In this document: in pieces, positions 57,528-64,000 of the stretch | How positions within the stretch are numbered: position 1 is the stretch's first letter | Layout: every line of letters starts with the position of its first letter | Origin: Rectinema subterraneum | Lineage (GTDB): Bacteria; Spirochaetota; Spirochaetia; Treponematales; Rectinemataceae | DNA: 64,000 bases | Direction: 5' to 3' | NCBI GenBank assembly: GCA_009768935.1 | Contig: WESA01000005.1 | Span: forward strand, 33,701 to 97,700 | Made by a program: the position numbers and the translations under genes | Notes under the pieces: model-generated | What the model was told of the DNA's origin: nothing | The model's input: the letters and a program-made list of their open reading frames with translations, nothing else | Databases searched by the model: none

Positions 57528-58494
57528 TTTGAAAGGGATTTTATGATGGAAAAGGGCGAGGAAATCCTGTAGAATCGAATTAGAAAGAAACGAATCAACA
57601 GGAGTGACCTCGCCCATGAAGAGTATAGCAGAAATTCTTGGTGGAATGCAAATCCTTTTGGACCTGAGTTATGATCTGCAGGAGTGCTTTGAAGACTAGC
57701 TCACGGGAGAGCACACAGCGTTTCTTGCGATGCTGTGGGTCATAGAAGCCCATATTCCCCCCTTTGAGAAGGTACACTCGAGGCTGGGGCGACCTTCCTA
57801 TGACGCGTATCCCTTTTTCAGAGCGTTTCTTGCACAAAGCTTTTTCAGGATATCGCCGCTTGGCGGGCTGAGGGCACGGCTATGTGTGGATCACAATCTC
57901 AGGCAGATATGTGGCTTTACCGCGATGCCGAGTCTTGCCTCGTTCAGTCGGCGTTTTGCAGAATATGCATCTCTTGCATTGGCAGACCAGCCCTTGCAGA
58001 AGATGGTACAGAACTATCATGAAGGCAAAGTGGTAGGACATGTATCTCGCGATTCGACAGCGATTGCGGCAGAGTGACGTTTCTGTACTCGGTGATGGAT
58101 TCTGCCTATGATGCGTCTCCGATCAGGGAGTATATCAGTGGGAAAGGCCATGTGCCGTTGATTGAGATCAATACACGCCGGGGATGCACTCGGTCATTTT
58201 CACCGGCACAAGAAGCGCGCTTTGCGATTAGGACCACGGTGGAGGGGGCGAATGCACACCTGAAGGATTGGCTTTTGCCTGCACAGCTCTTTGTGCGGGG
58301 TGTGACCAAGGTAACCTTCCGGCTTTTGTATGGGGTGTTGTGCTTGGCGGCCCTCAAAATTCTGCAGTATTTCATACTTCCTTCGCTGCAGACAGAATGA
58401 ATATTTCAGCATTGCTTTGATGTGATAGGGGTAGTCTGCACGTTTCACTGGATTGAAGCTGAATTTCTGGCATTCATGCTAAAAAACCCTTCAA
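57528..58494 (+). mobile_element. Degenerate insertion sequence with imperfect terminal repeats
   Basis: TTTGAAAGGGATTTTATGAT at the left (from 57528) and the complement of CATGCTAAAAAACCCTTCAA at the right (58475-58494) match in 15 or more of 20 positions. They flank the broken transposase gene at 57616-58400. The right end lies only 21 bases ahead of the mgsA reading frame. Confidence 0.55.
57616..58400 (+). pseudogene. DDE transposase with amber codon, internal deletion and frameshift
   Basis: The frame starts MKSIAEILGGMQILLDL at 57616 behind AGGAG, meets a TAG at 57697-57699, and then runs on as LTGEHTAFLAMLWVIE to HVSRDSTAIAAE, which holds the first catalytic Asp. At 58074 it shifts into another frame that resumes with VTFLYSVMDSAYDA (second Asp) and contains EGANAHLKDW (Glu). 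About 100 residues that usually lie between the first and second Asp are lost. Two independent lesions make it inactive. It is an IS4/IS5-like DDE transposase by motif. Confidence 0.8.
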
Positions 58495-58515
58495 CATCTC
58501 ACAATTCGAGGACCC

Positions 58516-59062
58516 GTGAGCGTAGATCTATCATCTAACCTTTCCAAATGCCTCGACTTTTGCAAAAGGCTCGTACAGATAAATGGAGAATCTTTGGACA
58601 GCATAAAACGCATAGCGCTCGTTGCCCACGACAAAGAGAAGCGCGAGCTTGCAGAGTGGGTGCAGTATAACTGGAAAACCCTGGTGAAGCACGATCTCAT
58701 ATCGACCGGCACTACGGGACGCCTCGTCGAGGAGACAATGATCGCCAAGGCAGGCGATGTCCGGCCGGAAGGGCTTCGCCTCACCCTTCTGAAATCGGGC
58801 CCCTTGGGCGGTGACCAGCAGGTCGGCGCCCTCATTGCCGAGGGCAAGATCGATATCATGATATTTTTTCTGGGATCCTATGTCTCCCCATCCCCACGAC
58901 GTCGATGTCAAAGCCCTTTTGAGGATAGCCGTTCTTTACAACATTCCCATGGCTTGTAATCGGTCAACTGCTGATTTTCTAATCTCGAGTTCCCTCTTCA
59001 GGGATAGTTACGAGCCTCACGTCAGGGACTACGGCGACTATCTCGCCAGGGCGATTCGATGA
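58516..59062 (+). pseudogene. mgsA: Methylglyoxal synthase, frameshifted
   Basis: Methylglyoxal synthase converts dihydroxyacetone phosphate to methylglyoxal. The first part contains [47 protein letters not shown]; the second, in another frame from about 58870, contains [20 protein letters not shown] and [12 protein letters not shown]. The break is a run of six T at 58864-58869; five would restore IFFWDP. All catalytic residues of the family would then be present. The GTG at 58516 gives a long N-terminus; a TTG at 58594 behind GGAG fits homologues better. The extra T may be genuine or a sequencing slip. Confidence 0.85.
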
Positions 59063-59095
59063 CTAGGGCCTTTTAGACGCTTAGTGGGTCGCGCT

Positions 59096-59136
59096 GGGCG
59101 GCGGCGCAACAAACGCGGTTGCAGCCGCCCTTTTTT
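59096..59136 (+). terminator. Terminator after mgsA
   Basis: GGGCGGC and GCCGCCC, extended inside by GCAAC/GGTTGC, form a GC-rich stem followed by six T residues. Confidence 0.85.
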
Positions 59137-59155
59137 CGTTGGGCCACCATTTTGC

Positions 59156-59184
59156 TTGCCGCAACTGTGGGCTGCATCTATAAT
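59156..59184 (+). promoter_or_regulatory. Promoter of the PHP-helicase gene
   Basis: TTGCCG (59156-59161) and a perfect TATAAT (59179-59184) are 17 bases apart. The ATG at 59192 begins seven bases after the -10, where transcription itself should start; no ribosome site exists. Confidence 0.7.
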
Positions 59185-59191
59185 CAACTCT

Positions 59192-62100
59192 ATGCGTATC
59201 ATTGCTGACCTCCACATCCACTCGCACTACTCCAGGGCCACAAGTCCCAAGCTCACGCCGCCCTATTTGGATCGATGGGCGCGCATAAAGGGCATAAACC
59301 TCGTTGGCACGGGAGACTGCACGCACCCGGGCTGGCTCGCTGAACTCATGGAGCAGCTTGAACCAGCCGAGGGTGGCTTCTTTCAACTTAAATCCACGCT
59401 GCGACGCGAATTCGATGCCGGGGAGGCGCTCGCGGAGGGCTTGCCCGCGCCGACCGGCGACAGCCCCGTACGCTTCGTCCTCACGGGCGAGATAAGTACG
59501 ATCTACAGCCGGGATGGCAGGACACGCAAAATCCACCATGTCGTGATCCTGCCGGATTTCGCGGCGGCGGCCGCATTCCAGGCCAGGCTTGAGCGGATGG
59601 GCAATGTCTCTTCCGACGGGCGCCCCATACTCGGCGTGGACTCGCGCGACCTCTTCGCCGCGCTTCTGGACGCCGACGAGCGCTCCATCCTCGTGCCCGC
59701 TCACATTTGGACACCTTGGTTTTCAGCCCTTGGCGCGCGTTCAGGTTTCGATTCCATCGAAGAATGTTATGGCGACCTTGCACCCCGCATCGGCGCGATA
59801 GAGACGGGCCTGTCGTCGAACCCGCCCATGAACTGGGCGGTGAGCGCTCTGGACCGCTTCGCGATTATATCGAATTCGGACGCCCATTCGCCGGAAAAGC
59901 TGGGCCGCGAGGCGACGGTCATCGATATGGAAAACTCCTTCGCGGGCCTCGCCGGGGCGCTCACAGGCGGAGGGCCGGCCGGAAGGATCGCCGGAACGGT
60001 CGAATTCTTCCCCCAGGAGGGAAAATATCACTACGACGGACACCGCGCGTGCGGCGTTGTCCTGTCTCCGGCAGAAAGCGCGGCCTACGGGGGGCTCTGC
60101 CCCGTCTGCGGCAAGCCGCTCACGCCCGGCGTCATGCGTCGCGTCGCAGAATTGGCCGACCGGCCCGTGGACGAGACGGCGTCCTGCCCGCCGGATTACG
60201 CCGGCACTAACCGCAGGCCCTACAAATCGCTCATTCCCCTGCCCGAACTGCTGGCTGAGCTTCTCGGCACGGGGAGCGGGTCGAAAAAGGTCGCTGCCGC
60301 CTATGGCACCCTTGTGGAGCGCGCAGGGAGCGAGTTTGCCCTCCTTTTGGACCGAAACGAGGCGGAGATTGAGACGCTGGGGACAGCCGGTGTCCCTGGC
60401 GAGCTTCTGGCCATGGCCGTCGGTCGCATGCGGTCGGGCCAGGTCTCCATAAAGCCGGGGTACGACGGCGAGTACGGCGTCATTCACGCCTTTGCTCCGG
60501 GTGAGCGCATCGAGTCGAAGGCCGGGGCGGGACTTTTTGATGACGAGACGGGTACCGGGGAAGAAGAAACGGCGCCGGCGGGCAGAGCAAGAGCCGGCAC
60601 GCTGACAGCATCGGAGCCTGCGGGCAGAAAGAAAGACGCGACACCGCCTGCGGCATTGGATAAGGCGCCAAAATCAGTTCCCGAATCCAGGACGGCGGCC
60701 TTCGGACTCGACCCGGCGCAGGAAGCGGCAGTGAATCATCCAGGCGGTCCCGCCCTCATCGTGGCGGGGCCCGGCACGGGCAAGACCACCGTACTCGCGC
60801 TGCGCATCGCACGCCTCGTCGAAGGGGGGCTCGATCCTTCATCGATTTTGGCGATCACCTTCACGAACAAGGCGGCGGCGGAACTCCGCGGACGCATCGA
60901 GGGGACCATCGGCGGAGCGCGGGCAGCGCGGCTTACGGCAGCGACCTTCCATGCGTTTTGCCTGTCGGTGCTGAGGGAACATACAGCCGACGCATCTCTG
61001 CTGTCCAGCTTCGGCGTACTCGACGAAGAAGAAAAAACAGCCTTTCTGAACTTGGCGGTTAGGCCCTCTCAGGGACGGGGCGGCTCCGGCCGCGCGGAAG
61101 CAAGCCGCACCCTGGCAGACAATGCGCAGACAGACCTCTTACAGGCAAGTCTCACAAAAACTTCCCGCCCTCAGAAAGTCCGGCGTCTCGCCTCATACAT
61201 AGAGGAGCGCAAACGCTTCCTCCTTCTGCCCGGGGATAGGGTGCCCCGTCTTGGTCCCGGCGCTCCGGACGGTCTCGCCGAACTGGCCGCAGAACTCGGC
61301 GTACCACCCCTCGACGTCGATCTGGACGTGGCATATGCGCGCTACCGCGATGAGCTTAAACGGGCGCACGCCCTCGATTTCGACGACCTTGTGGCGGGGG
61401 CCGCGAGGCTTCTCGCAGCCAGGCCGGAGATTCTTTCGGCTTACCGCGCTCGATTCCGCGCCATCTTTGTGGACGAGTACCAGGATGTCAACTTCGCCCA
61501 GTATGCGCTGCTGCGCCTTCTCGCGCCCGGAACAGATTCAGCCGAACTCTGCGTCATAGGTGACCCGAACCAGGCCATCTACGGGTTCCGCGGCTCGGAC
61601 CGGCGCTTCATCGAGCGCTTCCTCGCGGACTATCCCGGCGCCGCCATCTATCGCCTGGTCCGGAGCTTTCGCTGCGCACCGGGTATCATCGGCGCCGCAG
61701 GTCGCCTCGTGGGGGCCGAACTCGGCGGGTCCGGCACCGTCGTCGCGCTCTCGCGCTGTGAATTTCCGACCGATGCGTCCGAGGCCGAGGGAATCGCACG
61801 CGAGATAGACCGGCTCATCGGCGGCACGCGCTTTTTCGCCATCGACTCCGGGGTTGCGGGCTCCGTCGGCGCCGGTTCGGGGGCCGGTTTAGCCTCCCAG
61901 GCACACACCGCTTCCCGTGAAGGGCCGGCTCTGTCGAGTCTCGGTGAATGCGCGATCCTCGTCCGCGCAGCGGCGCTCGCCCAACCAATCGAGAAGGCGC
62001 TCCTCGACCACGGTATACCGTACCGTTTTATCGGGGATAAACCCTGGTGGGAGGGAGAACCTATCCGGTCGGTGCTTTCTCTCGTGCGTGCCGCGGCCCG

Positions 62101-62869
62101 GATTGATGTTCGCCCCGATGCAGGGATCAAGCGGGCCGTCGAGGCTACAGCCTGCGCTATCATCGGCCAACACAACACCAGACAGGGGCAAGCCTCTCCA
62201 GAAAAGGTGCTCCGCGCGCGGCTTCCCGGGCTTTCCCCTGCCGAAGCGGTGCGCGCCGCGATCGATCTCCTCGATGGGGAAGCGGCCGCTGGCGCCTCCA
62301 AGGCCGTGGCCGCAGGAGTCCCGCGAGTGGCCTTCGGTACCAGGCCGGGAGAATCTCTGGAACGTCTCATCTCCCAGGCCTCGCTGTATCCGGACTTTGC
62401 GTCGTTCCTGGACGATTTGGCGCTGGGAAGTCCTCAAGACGGCTACGAAGCGCACGCAGAGTGCGTCTCGCTCATGACCATTCACGCCGCCAAAGGCCTC
62501 GAATTCGACTACGTCTTCGTGGCGGGCCTGGAAGAGGGGCTGTTGCCCTTCACGCTCTTCGAGGGGCATGGCGGCGCCAGGGCCGGCGACCGAAAAAGCG
62601 GGGAAAGCGAAGAAAATAGCGGAGAAGCCGGTAGGGAAGACAGCGCCCGCCGCCGGGAGCGGATCGAAGAGGAGCGCAGGCTTCTCTATGTAGCGATGAC
62701 CCGCGCCCGGGTCGGCCTGTACCTCTCCTGGGCCCGCTCGCGGCATTTCCTCGGCCGGAAACTCAGCCTTGGTCCCAGCCGCTTCCTCGCCCAGATCGAG
62801 GATCTCGTGCCCAAGGTCGAACAGACCCCACCGCGCAAGCCGAAAGAACCACAGCTCGATCTTTTCTGA
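59192..62869 (+). CDS. Endonuclease Q-like PHP nuclease fused to UvrD/PcrA-type helicase
   Basis: A 1225-residue fusion. Residues 1-425 match the PHP-type endonuclease Q family: metal ligands in DLHIHSHYS (His8, His10), TGDCTHPGW (Asp42, His45), GEIS (Glu100), HH at 115-116, His171 and SNSDAH (Asp230, His232), and a zinc motif with Cys287, Cys303 and Cys306 (CPVCGKPLTPGV). EndoQ cuts DNA 5' of deaminated bases. Residues 430-500 are a low-complexity linker. From 505 a full SF1A helicase follows: GPGTGKTT (525-532), TFTNKAAAELR, VDEYQDVN, GDPNQAIYGFRG, VRSFRC, TIHAAKGLEFD and YVAMTRAR. No separate SD is visible. The gene is visibly richer in G and C than its neighbours. Confidence 0.9.
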   Translation: MRIIADLHIHSHYSRATSPKLTPPYLDRWARIKGINLVGTGDCTHPGWLAELMEQLEPAEGGFFQLKSTLRREFDAGEALAEGLPAPTGDSPVRFVLTGEISTIYSRDGRTRKIHHVVILPDFAAAAAFQARLERMGNVSSDGRPILGVDSRDLFAALLDADERSILVPAHIWTPWFSALGARSGFDSIEECYGDLAPRIGAIETGLSSNPPMNWAVSALDRFAIISNSDAHSPEKLGREATVIDMENSFAGLAGALTGGGPAGRIAGTVEFFPQEGKYHYDGHRACGVVLSPAESAAYGGLCPVCGKPLTPGVMRRVAELADRPVDETASCPPDYAGTNRRPYKSLIPLPELLAELLGTGSGSKKVAAAYGTLVERAGSEFALLLDRNEAEIETLGTAGVPGELLAMAVGRMRSGQVSIKPGYDGEYGVIHAFAPGERIESKAGAGLFDDETGTGEEETAPAGRARAGTLTASEPAGRKKDATPPAALDKAPKSVPESRTAAFGLDPAQEAAVNHPGGPALIVAGPGTGKTTVLALRIARLVEGGLDPSSILAITFTNKAAAELRGRIEGTIGGARAARLTAATFHAFCLSVLREHTADASLLSSFGVLDEEEKTAFLNLAVRPSQGRGGSGRAEASRTLADNAQTDLLQASLTKTSRPQKVRRLASYIEERKRFLLLPGDRVPRLGPGAPDGLAELAAELGVPPLDVDLDVAYARYRDELKRAHALDFDDLVAGAARLLAARPEILSAYRARFRAIFVDEYQDVNFAQYALLRLLAPGTDSAELCVIGDPNQAIYGFRGSDRRFIERFLADYPGAAIYRLVRSFRCAPGIIGAAGRLVGAELGGSGTVVALSRCEFPTDASEAEGIAREIDRLIGGTRFFAIDSGVAGSVGAGSGAGLASQAHTASREGPALSSLGECAILVRAAALAQPIEKALLDHGIPYRFIGDKPWWEGEPIRSVLSLVRAAARIDVRPDAGIKRAVEATACAIIGQHNTRQGQASPEKVLRARLPGLSPAEAVRAAIDLLDGEAAAGASKAVAAGVPRVAFGTRPGESLERLISQASLYPDFASFLDDLALGSPQDGYEAHAECVSLMTIHAAKGLEFDYVFVAGLEEGLLPFTLFEGHGGARAGDRKSGESEENSGEAGREDSARRRERIEEERRLLYVAMTRARVGLYLSWARSRHFLGRKLSLGPSRFLAQIEDLVPKVEQTPPRKPKEPQLDLF

Positions 62870-63299
62870 AGGTGCCTCGACAAAGCTATTCCATGATGAA
62901 GGGGCCGTCTTTCCCTCTTGAACTCTGATTGCTATTGTTGATTTGTTTTTGAGGGCGCCGAGTCGCGCTCGACAACTGAGCTATCCAGATAAATTCGGCG
63001 AGATGAGCCAGCATACCCTGCCCGTCTTTCATTATGAACAATGGTATGATGAGCATCGACATCCGAACTCTTTTTGGTCGAGGAATAAGGTGGGTGAGGG
63101 AAGTCCTTTCAAGAGCACAACGAACCGGTCGAATTACTTTCCCATGCCCTTTCCTTACGACGTAATACTGTTTACTATCTCATAGCATCATACGACAGCC
63201 CGGCAAACATAAGACTACCGGGAAAGACGCCAGAATTCAACAAGGCTACTACAAGACGCAGAAGCAGGCTCCTCTTGCCATCATCATGGCGGTAGCTCG
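62870..63299. other. Low-information region between helicase and trpB2 remnant
   Basis: About 430 bases with no recognisable gene. It includes a tRNA D-arm-like stretch on the minus strand near 62960-62990 (rejected as a tRNA), a short unsupported frame at 63003-63185, and a GC stem CCCGGC/GCCGGG-like near 63198-63222. It may be eroded coding DNA between mobile elements. Confidence 0.5.
63003..63185 (+). CDS. Small hypothetical ORF, doubtful
   Basis: An ATG at 63003 opens a 60-residue frame starting MSQHTLPVFHYEQWYDEH. The sequence is aromatic and His-rich without a known domain, and only a weak GGCGAG lies upstream. It might be a remnant rather than a functional gene. The frame extends upstream to a TTG at 62943 with no better support. 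Confidence 0.2.
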   Translation: MSQHTLPVFHYEQWYDEHRHPNSFWSRNKVGEGSPFKSTTNRSNYFPMPFPYDVILFTIS

Positions 63300-63923
63300 T
63301 CACCCTACGGTTTCGAGTTTCGGCAGACCTGCAAGGGCCTTTTCTATCTCCGCTTCGGAAAGTTCAAGATTGGAGAGCTTCCCGGGAAAATAATCAGCGT
63401 ATCTCTGCATGTCCAGCAATCCATAGCCCGAAAGGCTGAAAAGAATAACTTTTTCTTTGCCCTCTTTCTTTGCCTTTGTGGCTTCACGGATAACCTGAGC
63501 GAGGGCGTGGCTCGTTTCCGGAGCCACAATGATGCCTTCCGACCGCGCTAAGGTAATTGCAGCCTCGAAACACTAGAGCTGAGGGACGGCGCTGGGGGAG
63601 AGTAGGCCTTCCGCCGCGGCCTGGGAAACAAGTGGCGACATGCTGTGGTAGCGAAGCCCTCCCGCGTGCATGGGATGCGGCATGAAGGTGTGGCCAAGCG
63701 TGTACATCGCCAGATACGGCGTCATTCCCGCCACATCGCCGAGATCATAGGTGAATTTACCTTTGGTGAGGCTGGGGCACGAAGCCGGTTCGACAGGTAT
63801 GATCTCAATGTCGGCTCCCTCGATTTTTTTCTTCACGAAGGGAAAAGCGAGGCCCGCGAAGTTGGATCCCCAGCCGACACAGGCGATTATTGTCAAGGTC
63901 GGTTTAAATTTTCCGGTTTCAGA
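63300..63923 (-). pseudogene. TrpB2-like tryptophan synthase beta remnant with amber codon
   Basis: Only the C-terminal half of a TrpB2-type enzyme is present: CVGWGSNFAGLAFPF (phosphate-binding glycine loop), MHAGGLRYHSMSPLVSQAA, then an in-frame TAG at the position normally held by Glu before CFEAAITLARSEGI, and the C-terminus VAPETSHALAQV, VILFSLSGYG, ending ALAGLPKLETVG. The N-terminal half with the PLP lysine is missing: the frame is cut near 63923 by the IS3-like element. Both lesions show loss of function. TrpB2 makes tryptophan from indole and serine or phosphoserine. Confidence 0.85.
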
Positions 63924-64000
63924 CTGAACTAACCCCCTATCAGTGGACACGAAGGGGGTGTAGCATGAAGTACCGAAAAGCAGAGAGGGGGAGTATGAAA
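63924..64000 (+). mobile_element. Left end of an IS3-family-like element (truncated by window edge)
   Basis: From 63924 the sequence begins TGAACTAACCCCCTATCAG, then TGGACAC, the form of IS3-family terminal repeats (TG start, C-run, GGACA). It interrupts the trpB2 frame at that point. Downstream AGAGGGGGAGT precedes an ATG at 63995 that would begin OrfA at the window edge. The call is by terminal pattern only. Confidence 0.6.

Noticed and set aside
62951..62995. tRNA-like D-arm on the minus strand (TAGCTCAGTTGTCGAGC)
   Set aside because: The D-stem is plausible, but no anticodon arm, T-arm or acceptor stem fits around it.

Overview
The window looks like the chromosome of a strictly anaerobic, hydrogen- and sulfur-metabolising bacterium. 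The main signs are a complete [FeFe]-hydrogenase maturation set with a TM1266-type regulator, a group-B [FeFe] hydrogenase, the anaerobe-type homocysteine route (DUF39 / NIL-ferredoxin / UPF0280), and DsrE-TusA-DsrMK-like genes. A spirochaete of the Treponema / Rectinema / Spirochaeta kind fits best, but that is inference from gene content; no rRNA or tRNA gene is present to test it.

Layout. 0-11 kb is mostly minus strand. It holds the 5' part of a von Willebrand lipoprotein, a thiamine operon (thiC-thiD-thiM-thiE-HAD phosphatase) behind a TPP riboswitch and terminator, a riboflavin operon (ribD-ribE-ribBA-ribH) behind an FMN riboswitch and terminator, and queF with a YhhQ transporter. 11.2-16.6 kb (+) is a hydrogenase maturation operon: TM1266 regulator, hydG, hydE, an aspartase-like lyase and hydF. 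16.7-28.2 kb is a sulfur and methionine island. Three genes for homocysteine synthesis from sulfide (+) face metH and a homocysteine methyltransferase/MTHFR fusion (-). Divergent from these is an ArsR-led operon with DsrE2, TusA, a cytochrome-b-like membrane protein and a DsrK/HdrD-like iron-sulfur protein.

28.2-34.5 kb has a Met-rich PepSY-like exported protein, a ferredoxin plus group-B hydrogenase pair, and SHOCT, ACT, nitroreductase-like and HD-GYP genes. 34.5-44.6 kb is a metal island: two Cu(I)-type P1B ATPases, CopZ, an FTR1 permease, an HMA/DsbD-like/cupredoxin fusion protein and a two-component system. 44.6-52.3 kb carries hipBA with three ordered operators, a thioredoxin-like protein, a peroxiredoxin, a NorR-like sigma-54 activator, a polar amino-acid ABC transporter and OsmC. 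52.5-56.8 kb has tldD-tldE and metK.

The last 7 kb is a decayed and mobile zone. It has two internally deleted insertion sequences side by side, a frameshifted mgsA, a GC-rich gene fusing an endonuclease Q-like PHP nuclease to a complete UvrD-type helicase, and a trpB2 remnant with an in-frame amber codon whose 5' part is cut off by an IS3-like element running off the window.

Themes. Sulfur enters as sulfide or persulfide, is probably carried by TusA/DsrE, becomes homocysteine, then methionine (MetH) and SAM (MetK); the final link from carriers to DUF39 is my hypothesis. Several promoters overlap clear dyads or repeats (hipBA, osmC, nitroreductase, NorR-like, arsR, DUF39). Several genes appear to have leaderless or almost leaderless transcripts. 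The candidates I find most novel are the EndoQ-UvrD fusion, the ArsR-DsrE-TusA-DsrMK-like module, and twin dyads in a convergent intergenic region near 28.4 kb.
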